This document shows positions 1-12,447 of a stretch of 64,000 bases of DNA, piece after piece. A model generated the notes under the pieces. The model was not told where the DNA came from and ran no database searches. It saw only the letters and a program-made list of their open reading frames with translations. The translations under genes and the position numbers were made by a program. Every line of letters starts with the position of its first letter. Position 1 is the stretch's first letter. The DNA lies in contig CM038468.1 in NCBI GenBank assembly GCA_021464415.1, positions 6,014,001-6,078,000 of the forward strand, written 5' to 3'. The stretch is from Lonicera japonica. Taxonomy: Eukaryota; Streptophyta; Magnoliopsida; Dipsacales; Caprifoliaceae.

Positions 1-597
1 AATACACCCAGAAGATGAATCCCAAGAGCTACACGTTCTTCACACATGCAAGCATCACTTTTTCTTCATTTAAATGACGTGTCAAATTTGGCTTTTTCAT
101 TCTTTCTCGTACGTAAATTAAATTTATGTCGGACCCGGGCCACCCGGCTCCTCTACAGGGACTTATCCACTCATGTTGCTTCAATCATTACCTTTTATCT
201 TGAGCAAGTGGATATGATTTGGACACGTTACACTTACCCGGCTCTTAATATAGCAGTCGCTATTTGTAATTTCGCATATACAAAACATTTCGTAATACTC
301 TACTTTTTATTTGATAACAAGCGAGTATGAGTTTACATATTCGGTGTTTATGGCCGAGTAATGCATTTTCAAGTTTATACTCTTCTCTCTTGAAACAAAT
401 AATATGCACTTACTCATTTGTCATTGGACAAAAGAAAAAATAGAGTGATACCAAATAAAAAGTGATGTGCAAATAGTGGCTACTTTTAATATAATGCTAA
501 ACTATGTTGTTTTATATCATTATACTTCTCTTCCATTTCTCTCTCTTCCCCAAATCTTATTCTGCAAATTCCAAAACCAACCATGGCTATTATCACA

Positions 598-643
<46 letters not shown>

Positions 644-1150
644 GGAACAAAGAAAGAAAGTTGTTTTTTCTTTTGTTTGGTTAGTCTCTCCTTCTCTGAT
701 AACCAAACAAGTGTTTATGCATATAGAAAATAACCAAACAAACTTTTACTTTTGTTATTTTCAATAAGATATTAATTTTAATTTAATTAATGTTTGATAA
801 TACAACTCATAAATAATGGCAAACTGAAAATAAGACTATTAATTTTTAACACATTGTTAAAAAAACATTATGATAAATTACGTTACTTCCAATATTATAA
901 TAATAGTAATTATTTTATTATGCATTAAGAATATAAAAAATTAATTAATATGTAATTAATGTTACTATAATTAAGAATATAAGAAAAATAATTAATGAGT
1001 AATTAATGTATCTACTTCCTCCATAATACTAGACATTATAGATATAGGTTATATAACCTCATACAATTATTTTGATTTTATTTAAAGGAAAGAAAAATAA
1101 GAGAATAAGGGAGATTTTCTTATTTAATTGATAAAATGTATAAGTAGGGT
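1..1150. repeat. Diverged copy of the oxidoreductase-gene 5' flank family
   Basis: No gene is seen. The text resembles the 5' flank of the intact oxidoreductase gene (22440-22720) and the stretch at 58470-58740. Shared features are the 'gaagatgaatccca' start, the 'caagcgagta' and 'ttactc' motifs, the 'gtgcaaatag' stretch and a 'aataagagaataaggga' block near 1095. Short ORFs here have no recognisable domain. I infer a third member of a locally dispersed flank repeat, probably left by older duplications of the gene cluster. Similarity was judged by eye. Confidence 0.55.
602..641. repeat. (AG)n microsatellite
   Basis: About 20 uninterrupted AG dinucleotides. It produces an artificial Arg-Glu run in one frame, which is not a protein. 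Confidence 0.95.
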
Positions 1151-2390
1151 CAGTTCTATTTATAGTAGGGTATATATGTGTCATCCAGCATGGTAAAATA
1201 AATAAGATCAGCTAATGAGTTAAAAAGGAATAAGGGTTAACTATATTTATATTAGGGTATACCCGTACCATCCAACATGGTTAAATAAATAAGATGGATA
1301 AAAACAAATAAGATGTAACCGATCTAATGAGGCAAACTTAAATAAGTCTATTTAATTTTGATCCCACCATCTAGCCTACTTTAAAATTTTGAACAACCGA
1401 AACATATTTCAATCTTCGTACTGGAAAAACTAAAAATAGACCGGATTGGACCACCTCGTTTTTTATCTTTTAATGGCAATTTTCATCATATATTTTAATC
1501 AGATTTTAATCTTAGCAAAATTCTAGTTTAACAAACTAAACTCAATTTCAGATGTGAAAATAATCCACTTCATTTGTTAATATGTAATGAACATGGTCCA
1601 TAAATTGGGTAGCTGCACTATGAATGCTCTTAGAAACGACATAACGAAATGATCAATAATGTACAAATACAAAAAGTACAATCTTAAACGCTAATCAATA
1701 ATTTTTCTTAATCTTTTTTCCATTAATTTATAGTGACGATAGAGCTTTTTAATTGTTTGGTGGACTCTAATCCTAAGTTTTGATGTAGAGCCTGGATCTT
1801 CTTAAGAAATGACCTCAGGTGGTTTTTGAATTTTATATTAATTTTGGTCTTTATAACCACATCTACTGGGGTAGCTATTTTATTTGCCTCTACCAAGAAA
1901 TTAATTCTATTATTCACCACTTTTAGGTGATTGTTGAACCTGTTTTCCCTACATCTATTTTGACAAGAAATGGCATTTACTTGAAGAATTGCCTTAGAAC
2001 GAATTTTCCTAAAATTATGATTTTATTAATATTAGTTTTTCTTTTATGAAATAAGGAGACAACGTACCAACATGCGTAGAACACTTTGAAAACATTACTC
2101 TCAATAGTGTGCTACTTCAGGAGTGTATTCAAGGCGTGAAAATTGGAGAGTTTTCAATAGTGCTGCTTTAGGAACAAAATATTAGAAATATATATATTAG
2201 TTATACTCAGCCATTGTCTTACAATATTGGAATCATATATTTATTCAACCATTTATTGCGAGTGTTGGAAAGATGACCATATTCTAGTAGTTATATCTTT
2301 CATTCAAGAATTGACAAAGACCTAATAGATTTTCTTATGTTATGTATAAATTGATGATGTAGAAATATGAGTGCTGATACTTTGTTTTAT
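1151..2390. other. AT-rich intergenic sequence
   Basis: No gene, RNA or mobile-element signature recognised. The ORFs are short, low in complexity and match no family I know. Two near-repeats of 'agggtatat...catccagcatggt' at about 1166 and 1255 suggest a weak local duplication. Confidence 0.6.
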
Positions 2391-2660
2391 GAGACTTCGG
2401 GCTAATTAGAATTTCATGTTCTTGATCAAAACAAGTATGATATTTCGGGCTCATAAAAAACTATATAATTCTAGGTTCTTGATTAAAACATTTATAAGAT
2501 TTTTGGCCTCACAAGAAGTGGTAGAATTTTAGGTTCTTGATTAAAATAAAAATGAGATTTCAGGCTCATAAGAAACTATAAAAGTTTAAGTTCTTATTTA
2601 AAATAAATATGAGACTTCAGGCTCATAAGAAACTATAGAATTTCAGGTTTTTTCAAAACA
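2391..2660. repeat. Tandem repeat, about 57-bp period, five units
   Basis: Units begin near 2391, 2439, 2498, 2554 and 2611 with variants of 'gagatttcaggctcat', followed by 'agaaactatagaattt' and 'ttcttgattaaaa'. The units differ by substitutions and small indels, so this is an old, short minisatellite. It has no coding potential and no recognised source. Confidence 0.85.
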
Positions 2661-3209
2661 CCAGGCTTAAAAATTATGGACATATACAGATTTTTTATAT
2701 TTGCAATCATTCATTTTGCTACTAAGAGAAATTTTCAAAACTTCGGGCTTGAAAATTATGAACTATTAACTAGTGCACTGATGCCACGTTATATAAGTCA
2801 CTTGTTTGCGTACCTATATAATTACTTATCTTTTTATCATACAATCAGATGTTGTGTTGTACAATAGGTGAAATCTTGGAGGTTCTCTGGATTGAGATTT
2901 GAAATATAGTGACTCAGATAATACGTCATAATTGGATTAGTCGGTGGATGGAGTGATAGTGTGGACATCACCCCCAATTAATGCATTGATTATACATTGT
3001 TCAAGCTAGTCACTTCATTTGAGTCCCTCTAGAATTACTCAGTTTCTTATCAATACGATCAACAATTGAATTTAAACGAACAACAATTATCCATTTTTGG
3101 ACTCAAAAGTGCAACTGTTTGATTGAAATCTCGATGGACTTTATAGTACCTTTTGGGTAGATTTTGCAATACAAAAATTTAATCGTCTTTGTAACTTTAT
3201 ATAGTATAG
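2661..3209. other. AT-rich sequence upstream of the DXS remnant
   Basis: Nothing recognisable. If the DXS remnant once had its earlier exons here, they can no longer be read. Confidence 0.55.
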
Positions 3210-4130
3210 GTTGTTCATGATGTGGGTCTTCAAAATCTTCCAGTAAGATTCGCAATAGACAGGGCCGACCTTGGGGTGTAGACGGTCCAACACATTATGG
3301 AGCCTTTGACACGATTTTCATGATTTGTTTACTAAACACGGTATTGATGGCTCCTTCATGCGAAAGCGAGCTCATCAATATGGTTGCCACTGCGGCAGTT
3401 ATAGATGATCAGCCAAGTAGCTTCAGGTACCTTAAAGGAAATGGCATGGATTCCATTTTTCAACCAAACTACAATGGAACCCCTCTCGAGTTACATTTTT
3501 CTTTTTTAATTAAGAACTCTTTGTATGAATTTTATTGTTGTTACCATAATTAGGCCTAACAAAGTTCAACCTAAATACTCCCCTCCCAAATTTCCTGCAC
3601 AAAATGAGTATGAATTGACCACTTATTACATTTACATAAATATTTTCTTACGAAAGTCAAAGTGCAATTATCTTGAGACAAAGAAATCACTTAGCTTTTT
3701 CCTTTATACGGTAAAGTAAATGAGCATTTCTAAGGAAAAACACAATGAGGACCATATTTAGACGACATCAGTGACGTGCATCAATATATTGATTAGATAA
3801 TTGGTCCTAGAATCTAGGTTTACTGCTAAAAAAATGCATAAGTGGCACATTGTCCGTAGATAATATGTCCCAAAATATATTGAAAGCAAATTAATTTCTA
3901 ACTCACAAACATTTTAAACTTATATAGGCTGGAAGAGGGGGAGAGTGAAGAGAGAAGGAAGTAGAGTGGCCATACTAGGCTTTGGAACAATGGTGCAAAA
4001 TTGCTTAAAAGCAGCAGAGCCGCTTCAAGTTGTCAGCGTCTTGACCATGGTGGCCGATGCACGATTTTGCAAGCCTCTTGATGGAAATTTGGTGAGACAA
4101 TTGGCTCAAGAGTATGAATTTCTTGTTTAA
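3210..4130 (+). pseudogene. DXS: 1-deoxy-D-xylulose-5-phosphate synthase fragment (broken)
   Basis: DXS is the plastid enzyme that condenses pyruvate and glyceraldehyde 3-phosphate in the first step of the MEP isoprenoid pathway. Two exon-like pieces of its transketolase-like middle and C-terminal part are visible. The first, 3210-3490, reads [19 protein letters not shown], then after a one-base frame loss and an in-frame stop near 3280 continues through [27 protein letters not shown] and NGTPLE. The second, 3928-4130, carries EGSRVAILGFGTMVQNC and VADARFCKPLDGN and ends EYEFLV-stop. The 3490 boundary lacks a GT donor, although AG precedes 3928. N-terminal thiamine-binding exons and the final exon are missing. 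Assignment rests on recognised family motifs. I infer a dead, partly duplicated copy of a host gene. Confidence 0.85.
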
Positions 4131-5904
4131 ATCTTAAGTTATCATTTTCATCATAGTTTTCACCATTTTTGGTAGATTGATTAATTAAATATATAATATA
4201 GAGGATAAAAGGAAAATAAGTTAATTAAAAACAATAATTTCAATTCTCCTTCATTTGTATTTTACTTGGTTTGGTTTTTTTATGTGGAAGTGGATAGCAA
4301 TGATGCTACCTAGTATATATTGAGCATAGGCCCAAACCAACCAAATTGAAGAGGTTGGACTTTAGTTCAAAGCAAATTGCAGCCATTGTTTTATCACTAA
4401 TTGGTGAGAGCAAAGAAAGCCTTCACCTAATACCAACTTATAGAGATTAATTAACATGAGTAATTCTTTGCTAATGGAATTAATTAAGTTTGATAAGTTA
4501 AGAATGAAGAAGGTGTACTTGGTGTAATATATAGTTTATGATCATCTAATTAATTTTTAGAGCATCATTGATTACAACTTTAATTCCTTCCATCATAAGA
4601 GAAATATATAAATCCTTTTGAGGATTTAAATTTATAATTTGTTCTAAGAGTTCAGTGTTTAATGTGGTGAACTTTTGTAAGTATATTTATGTCAATAAAG
4701 TAAATTGTTTTAAGATGTGGAATCATACTAATCAGTACTCTTGTTGATAGCAAATTAGTATATGGCCCCACATTTTCAATAGTTGTATACTTAGACCCAT
4801 GTGATTTGTGTAATGAGAAAATAACCCATATTTTTGTTTTAATTTGGAATTTTTATTTTTTTATTGTTTTAAAAGACATATTTGTCTTTTATTTGTTGTT
4901 AGGGTTGCATCACTTTTGGTAATTACAATGTGTGTTTCATCTATCCTAAATTTAAGCAAATTACCATCATTTATCCTTGTAACCACTTTTACATTGCATA
5001 TCCCTTTAGTATCCTTTGCAAAATTTGGGAGCTACAATATGTCCCTTCTTTTAAAGGAGATATTGTTGATTTATTAACAATCACTTGGTCTTGAAGAGGA
5101 GAAAGGAGAGTTGTTGATTTATTATTGGTTGAAAAAGAGGTTCTTGATTTATTATTGATTGAGCTAAAGGGGAAGTTGTTAATAATTGATTGAAGAAGGG
5201 GAGAAGGATGCTAAAGGAAAGAATGATTGGTTGCAAATTGATGGTCTGTCCTATGGAATATGCTCAAGCTGCTACAATACTGTCTTAGGTAGCCCTTATG
5301 CATTATGAGCTTGTTCTTTGTTGTTATTTTCACAGGTGCATGCTAACCCATATATATATGTGTGTGTGTGTACTACATATAATAAGCACATGATTCTCTC
5401 TCTAAGTAGTTTCATTATGTGTATGACATCTTTTGACATAATTAATTAGTCATACCACAGCCTAAAAAAATACTTTTATCATCTATTTTAATTATTAATC
5501 GGCCATCGATATTGTTGTTATTAATAATTAAGTTACTTTGTCTATGCAGATGATTAAATACCCACTTAATATAACATATCTATAGTGTCGCTTGGAAAAT
5601 CAATTCAAACGTGGTGAATTCGTTTGCAAGATATATTGTAAAGTGTTAGACATACACAATAGTCATATTAGAAGGTACGTTATATTAGCTTCTTACTTTT
5701 TAAGATATATCAAACACTTAATATGTTTTTCACATGCATCTTTTAAAAGAAATCAAGTACTTCATATGTCTGGCACAGGCCATAATATGACTGTTTTGTA
5801 TATTTTTCGGCATCAAACATGTGTATAACAATAGCACAATATGTCTATAGTAGATTTAACTATGTTATTTCTATTTTCTTAGACTTAAATTTTGATTTTA
5901 AATT
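4131..5904. other. Intergenic sequence, no gene seen
   Basis: AT-rich sequence with small ORFs of no known family and a short (TA)(GT) run at about 5350-5371. Three diverged copies of a 'gttgttgatttattattg'-like phrase at 5060-5190 form a minor local repeat. I could not find the last DXS exon here. Confidence 0.6.
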
Positions 5905-6629
5905 CTGAAGGAGGATAAAATTTGGTTAAGGTAAACCGGGCTGGCCCAACCTACTTCGAGGCCCACACCCCAGACCAAGCTGACGGTCCATACCCAAAAG
6001 AAAAAGAACAACGAGAAGATATGTCAAAGCAAGGGAGTTAAAGCATGCCGAGACAGACAACCGGGGCCGAGCCCTCTAGGGAAGGGTGCACGTGCCATAG
6101 CACATGTGGAATACACGAGAAATGCGTAGTGAGGATTATACCAAATCATACGGATCTGTATGGAATCGTACAGATCTCCACTGCTCCACTACCAATGTAC
6201 GAATTCAGAAGTTGTTAGTAGTGGATAAGAGATGGAAGGCTTGAGTTTTATCCAAGTCTTACTCTCTTTAGTCATTTTACTGTCAACCCTAATGAGCAAG
6301 TGTAACCCTAATTCTATACGTATAAATAAAAGAAGGGAGGCTTGGATCAAAGGTTGGTTACTGGGTATTTGGGCAAAGAGTTTCTAGTTTACTTAATCTG
6401 TTTTAGAGAAAGAAAGCTTGTAACACCATTAATTTTTGCCTTTAGAGCTCAATACAGTAACCACACACACACAAACAAATGATGTACTACTGGATCAGCA
6501 TAAACGCTGTAGGGGAACCTATCGTACCCAAAAAATCCTCTTGTAACATCTCACCTCTTTTTTCATTCATTTTAACTCGTTTCTCAAATTACCTTAGTGG
6601 GCCTGGTTGTAAAATTTTCGCCCCCTACA
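5905..6629 (+). repeat. Putative 5' LTR of the truncated gypsy element
   Basis: Likely starts near the TG at 5906 and ends in CCCTACA at 6629, just before a primer-binding-like 'ttgacgctagctgtggga'. A TATA-like 'acgtataaataaaag' at about 6317 fits an LTR promoter. The partner LTR is not in the window, so the limits are inferred. Confidence 0.55.
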
Positions 6630-6832
6630 ATTGACGCTAGCTGTGGGAACAAGGGAGACAGTATTTTTCCTTTCAAAAAACTGGTAACTGTGACTTTACT
6701 CCACCGAAAAAAGTAATACCCTTCAACATGCCTCAGGTGAGAGTAACCACCTCGTGAATTTCACAAGCACAACCTACCGAGGGAGATGGCAGATTTCCAC
6801 CCCTTCAACAAAAATAAAACGATCATCAAAAT

Positions 6833-8210
6833 ATGCCGGTCACCTCAAATTGGATGTCGATTGATAGCAACTACGATGATCTCGGTCTCACTGGGGTGGG
6901 TGCCATTAGTAATGTTGCATTACTTATGTTGGAGAGTCAAACCTTGCATGAACTTTTGAGAAAGTACATGACAAAATCTGCCTCCAGAAATGCAGAGGAG
7001 GAAAACATGGCGACGTCTTCCGTTAGGCAACCGCGTAATGACAATGTTTTTACTGAAAACCCAATACCTGTTCAGACTCAAGTTTAAGGTCGAGATGATA
7101 AACAGCCACCTGCTACACATGTTTCTACTCCAAAAGTCCCAGTGGCGAAAGCCAGAGAAAGTGTATTCGACAGGCTGGTCGAGAAGGATTCTGGGCCCAA
7201 TGCATGGGCATAAAATGATCTGAGAAGATTGATCAATTCAACAGTGGCTGGAAAGTCTGTGGCCTACACTCTTAGGGACCTATCATGAAAATCATTGGGA
7301 AAGCACAATGGCTCGCTATTCATAAGGCGTATAGTTGAAGCCCCGCCACCCAAAAAGTTGACTTAACTGAAGTTCAACATATATAATAGCAAGACAGACC
7401 CGGTTGACCATGTGAGGTACTTTCAACAGGTCACGGCTTACTGGATTTCAGATAATGCCATGATGTGTCAAATGTTTCATGTGAGCTTGGGCGAGGTTTC
7501 CCTCAGGTGGTTTACCTGGTTGTCGACGAGTCAGATGATAGTTTTTGGGAGCTGGCAGAGCAATTCACAAATAGATTCATAACCAGCAACAGGGTGGTAA
7601 AAGGCCCGAAGGTCTTAGTAAACATGAGAAAAAGAAGGGACAAAACTCTTAGAGAGTATTTAGCAAGATACTAAGAGGTTTTTTACAAAGCAGAAGGTTG
7701 TAATTTTCACTTTGCTCTGAACACGTTTAGGTATGGTTTACCCAAAGACGATAATGGCATATATAATTCTTTGACTCGCAAGCCTCCTTAGATTTTCAAT
7801 GAACTAATCTCAAGAATAGGACAGTACACCTGCTTGAAGATGATGAATTAATGGTTGGTAATTGGAGGAGGAACACAAACACCGACAGAAAGGAAGGACG
7901 GGGCGATAGGGGTTCTGATCGTTCCAAAGAAATAAAAAAACGAGGATTTCTCCCATGTCGGCGATGAGGGTTATCGGGGGGTCCACACGATTTTCACTAA
8001 GCCGATCCACCGAATCATGTATCAGATCAAATATGACCCGTACTTGGAGTGGCCGAGACCTCTGGGAGGGGATCTAGAATGAAGAAACAAGAAAGTGAGA
8101 TGTTTGTATCATAAGGACCACGATCATAAGACAGAAGAGTGCAAAACCCTCAAGCAGTTTTTGGAGGGTCTGGTAACTGGCCGAGTTTGTCAAAACCACC
8201 GAGAAAGCAA
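6833..8210 (+). pseudogene. gypsy gag remnant
   Basis: Gag forms the element's internal particle. An open piece at 6833-7087 reads LLMLESQTLHELLRKYMTK. After stops, 7377-7490 gives YNSKTDPVDHVRYFQQVTAY and VSLGEVSLRWFTW, the typical Retrotrans_gag core. The stretch 7756-7850 gives NSFTRKPP, NELISRIGQYTCLEDDE. At 8030-8165 there is a knuckle-like CLYHKDHDHKTEEC with Cys and His spacing kept, then LKQFLEGL. Reading changes frame several times. Family assignment is from these motifs. Confidence 0.8.
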
Positions 8211-8245
8211 AAAAAAAAGTAGAGAATATCAGCGATGATGATCGT

Positions 8246-9159
8246 TGTAATACCCCTGCCTTAATTTACAGAATAACACCCATAATTAAGACCTAGAGTG
8301 TCACTAACCCATCTTAGTAGGACTAAGATATGTAGATAAAAATAGTATAAACCAACAAGGATACATGTATCATACAAAGATAAGCATGGATTATGAATTG
8401 ATAGTATATTTGTGAGCATGCATTATGGATATACAAAAATTTATCATATGAACATTCAAAGAAACATATACAAGTTCCTGGGCTAGCCGTGGCTTCCCGA
8501 ACCAACATAGTTATTACAAAAATAAACCATAGTATCAGAAGCTTCTACTTCGTCCCCGAACCCGTCGTCTCTTTGTCCCCTTGAGACTCATCAATACCTG
8601 TAATAGTTTTAGAAAATAGGGTGAGCTACACGCTTAGTAGGGGTGAGTAACGACGAAAGCATCATGTATAGAACATAAACAAGTTTAGAACCATTTATTC
8701 AATAAGTAATGCATGCACATGCCAATGCAGGTTACCTCCCTTGTGTCAACCATAGAACCAATTTGCCAGAATATATCTGTACCGCCAGAATAGAACATGG
8801 GCCTACCCGCCTAAGAGAATAATCCAATAATAGTCATAAGTTGGCCCATCAACCCCAGAGAATATCAATAGACCATAATTAATTTGGACCACAAGTCCGC
8901 CAATACTATCATCGCAATCAAATCATCAGTGCCTTATCCTTGTTTAGATTTTCGGGCTACACACCGCTGGCTCTAGACAGCCGACGCGTTGCTGCCCTCC
9001 TGAGGTTTAAGGATTTTCAACCGAAGGGCACCACGCCCCACTTATTTTCCATACCGGTAGGCACCAATCAATACATCATCCCTTCACAATCGAATGGCCA
9101 CAGTAGAACCATATCAAGATCATATCACATCCAACATAATATCATGATCATAACGAGAT

Positions 9160-9202
<43 letters not shown>

Positions 9203-10246
9203 ATATGAGATATATGCCCTATACGTCGGGCCACAGGAATAATCCACATACGCCGAGAATCCTCCAAGTGTTTGGTTGACACAGTGATAATGTGTATGGT
9301 ATGCAAACATATAATATACAAAGCAATTTATGTCATATCCACTCAAATCAATCCTATTCCATATCCCTTGGTGTGTATAAACCGTCAATAATTCTATTTT
9401 TCCAATAAACAACACCCACACCACCAAGATATACCGTATATGATTCTAATAGCAGTTTACAACAAGCGTGTATGGCATAGTTTGCCTTAAATCGTGCAAA
9501 TATAACTATAAAAATCATCAAACACCATATATTTCAGTACTTGTGAGTTTTCAAACCAACACAAGTCAAATACAATAATTATTAAGCTAGGAAAACATTT
9601 TATCAAGTTTTGAAAGCAAAAGGACCCTTACCTCGAACTTATAAGCCGAAAGAAGAGAGAGGAAGTTGATATTCGAAAATCCGTCTGATTAAATCTTGAA
9701 ATTCCTAGCCCACCTTGATTCCCTCGACGTGTAGAATAACTTTCTTTAAGGTCGAATCAAAATCCGGAACGTGGTTTTCGGTAAATTCTAGAAAGAGAAA
9801 TGTAAAGGAGAAATGAGCTCTTAAAGCTCATATTTTGTTGTCTGAAAAATGCTCCAAGAAAGTTCTAGAATACCTTTTTAAAATTTCAAACCAACGTTGC
9901 AACAGGCGCCTATTTTACAAACACAGGTGCCTGTCCAACTGCGAGAGAAAACTAGAAAAATTGTCCGGGGCTCGTATTTCAACAAGAGCCTGTTTTCCAC
10001 AACATGCGCCTATTGTGGATAAAAAATTATATCAAAATTTAGCTCAAAATATAACATATGGCTTTGAATTCACTCAAAATGGAGTTAAAATGAATTTTTG
10101 GTGAATTTTGCAAGTTTAGTCGACGAAATCGGTTTCTATGCGGGAACAATAAAACTTTTTCATACATTTCCATTATTTACCATGATTTCTCGCACAAAGC
10201 AAACAAAGTAACTCCCAATACATTAATATAAACACCAGGTGATACA
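8246..10246 (-). mobile_element. Nested 2001-bp solo LTR-like insertion with 5-bp target duplication
   Basis: The insertion starts TGTAATACC and ends GTGATACA, so it has TGT...ACA termini. It is flanked by identical ATCGT at 8241-8245 and 10247-10251, and the gypsy gag/protease text resumes directly on either side. No gag, pol or PBS is visible inside, which fits a solo LTR left by LTR-LTR recombination. Read on the minus strand it ends GGGGTATTACA, an ending common in large plant chromovirus-type LTRs. Orientation and family are therefore tentative. It contains a (CAT)n tract and GCGCC-rich phrases near 9907-10012. Confidence 0.8.
9161..9202. repeat. (CAT)n microsatellite
   Basis: About 14 TCA/CAT trinucleotide units inside the nested LTR. 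In one frame they give a poly-His run, which is an artefact. Confidence 0.95.
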
Positions 10247-10251
10247 ATCGT

Positions 10252-10862
10252 GGCAACAAGGAGGTCCCAAAAACTTTCAGTGGGATAATAGACGTAATTC
10301 ATGGCTATACCAACCAGGATTATGTTACTTAGAACGCGATGAGAGCCTATGTGAAGAGGGCATAGTGTTTCATAAAAGTATTAGGTGCCGAGGTAATGTC
10401 TATCACGGCCTACAGGAAAAAAAGGTAAGATAAGTGGGCATACGAGGTCAAGTTCATTGAAGAAGACATGAGGGGAGTAGACACACCACATAACGATGCA
10501 CTAACATTGATTGTTAACATCAACACTTTTGACGTTAAGAGAGTGTTGATTAACCTAGGGTTTTCATCTGAGATAATGTATCATATCATGTTTAAAAAGC
10601 TGAACCTCGTGCCCTCTCAAGTCAAAAGTATTGATTCACTTGTGTTCAGTTTTAGTGGAGAAGCAGTTTGGCCCATTGCTATAGCTGAGGTACCGGTCCG
10701 TTTGGGGCCGAAACAAAAGGTCTTGGAGTTCAATGTCATGGACATAGATTCTCCTTACAATGAAATCTTTGGCAGAGGGTGGTTGACCCAAATGAATGCC
10801 ATTGCCTCTCCCCTCCATTAGAAACTCAAGTTCCCAACGAGCGACGAGGTAGTTGTTGTTCG
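10252..10862 (+). pseudogene. gypsy retropepsin remnant
   Basis: The open stretch 10468-10821 holds a retroviral-type aspartic protease domain: MRGVDTPHNDALTLIVNIN, then VKRVLINLGFSSEIMYH at the active-site position, a PVRLG strand, and DSPYNEIFGRGWL with the C-terminal hydrophobic-Gly element. The protease would process Gag-Pol. The catalytic Asp expected just before the Gly motif is Asn here (LINLG), so the domain is inactive even where it is open. Upstream, 10252-10467 is frameshifted. Downstream text ends near 10870 without reverse transcriptase. Confidence 0.8.
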
Positions 10863-10870
10863 GGGAAAAT

Positions 10871-12440
10871 AGGGAAATGCTAGTTTATGTTTCATGTTAG
10901 CAGTACAGGGAGCCGCTAGTTATTTTTTCTTTCTTATCAGCAATATAAAGTTTTTTTTTCCTATTATATCGTAAGGTGCATGTCTAACTATACTGTACAA
11001 TAATTCCATGGATCATTTGTTAAGATGCATGGTTGGTATTGCTACTGGCACTGGTAGTGGCTTACTAGCATGGCCTTATTTTTTGGTAACACTCAATGGA
11101 AGTTTTTAGTAAAAGATTGCTTACTATGTCAATTCAAAGATTTTAGAATAGCAAAATATAAAGGATCCGAATTACGAAAGCAAAATCTTATATTTATATA
11201 TATATATATATCTTAGTAATATAGGAATTGGAAATATAAAATATATGGAAGTGATGGCCAAACCATTTTCATAGTGGCCAAAGTGTTTGCGCTTGCAAGG
11301 TTTTGGTAGTTTTGATTCTTGGAGTGTTGAGGATAGGCATTATTCAAAATCATGGCCTTTGAAAGGAATGGTTGTGGTGATTAATTTATGTACAGCTTTT
11401 GGGGAGCATTTTTGGGAATGGCATAATAATAGAACACGACACAGTCGAAAATGAAATTATTAAAAAAATCCGTGTCGTGTTTGTGTTTAGCTTCTTCGCA
11501 AAGTGTCATCATCTTGTGTTCATGTCGAAAATCTGCCACAAAAATGGAGCTATGTCACGTCCATCGCATCTAAAGGAGTTAGAGGGTTACCATTTTATGC
11601 TCGTATCATGGTGCCTCGATTTATTTGGGGCAAAATTCAATTTCTTGTTGCATTGTATTTATGTCGGTCAATTTCAAATTTTAGATAAAAACAGTATAAA
11701 GTTGTGTCATGTCAAGTAAAAACACAACATGGAATATTTCTCTCTTGTTTTTTTTATGTTTTTTTGGTTTCCACATTGTTATACACTAGTAGACTTTTTG
11801 CCTAATTTTTACGACTTTTGATTAAGTATTGTCCGTACCAGAGGGCAATGTGAAAAAGATAAAAAATATTGACACTTAAAATTATTATATTGAATAAAAA
11901 ATATATATATACCTAGTGCCTTACTTTGTCATACTGGATAGAATCATATCATTGGTAAATCTGATTGCATTAATGACTGAACTATGTTAGTACTTATTGT
12001 TGTTAGAACTTTTTAATTCAGCTTCAAGGTTTGGTTACAAAGTTTAGCTATTCTATTCATGAATAAGTACAAATCTAACTATGGATGCAAATTCAGGAGC
12101 CAAAGCATAGTTCTTTAAATCCTCATGCACTATAAAATAGCGTGAAATGATTTAAAAGCCACTAAAGCCCTTTATATCTTCAAGCACTCTAAAATTGAAT
12201 GGGTTGACTCGATAGGGGCAGAGAATATTAGAGAAGTGTCAATTGCTGCCCTACCTTTATCATATAAATAAACGACATTACAAAGCAAATATTAGATACA
12301 TTGAGAATACGGCGAAGCCCTCAACACAATTTATTTATTTATTTGAGGCTTGTTATTTGAAGAAGAATAATATTTCCACCTTGAGTAACTTAAATGAGTT
12401 CTTTTATTGAAGTCACAATACAAAAGAAAATACTTTTAGG
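10871..12440. repeat. Intergenic block, copy 1 of a local duplication
   Basis: No gene. Segments match 13985-15600 and 17465-17840 in order: the 'atgcatggttggta' stretch (11025 and 14106), 'gtcgaaaatgaaatt' (11446 against 14531), 'attgtccgtac' (11829 against 15366), and 'gagccaaagcata' (12097 against 17496). Together with the oxidoreductase fragment that follows, this marks an old tandem duplication of about 3 kb. Copy 1 lacks the extra insertions found in copy 2. Confidence 0.7.
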
Positions 12441-12447
12441 CATCTCT

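Larger units (their letters stand above)
5905..10870 (+). mobile_element. Truncated Ty3/gypsy (Tat-like) LTR retrotransposon
   Basis: The order is a putative 5' LTR, a primer-binding-like site, decayed gag, then an aspartic protease domain that breaks off near 10870. Reverse transcriptase, RNase H, integrase and the 3' LTR are absent, so the element cannot transpose. Many stops and frameshifts interrupt gag. A separate 2001-bp LTR-like insertion (8246-10246) splits the gag/protease junction. The phrase 'gctagctgtgggaac' after the LTR resembles the conserved junction downstream of LTRs in Tat-type gypsy elements. The left limit is approximate because no target-site duplication can be checked without the 3' LTR. 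Confidence 0.8.

Noticed and set aside
467..733. ORF with an Arg-Glu run
   Set aside because: Translation of the (AG)n microsatellite.
8940..9242. 100-codon ORF with a poly-His tract
   Set aside because: The His run is the (CAT)n microsatellite inside a nested LTR; no domain and no start context.
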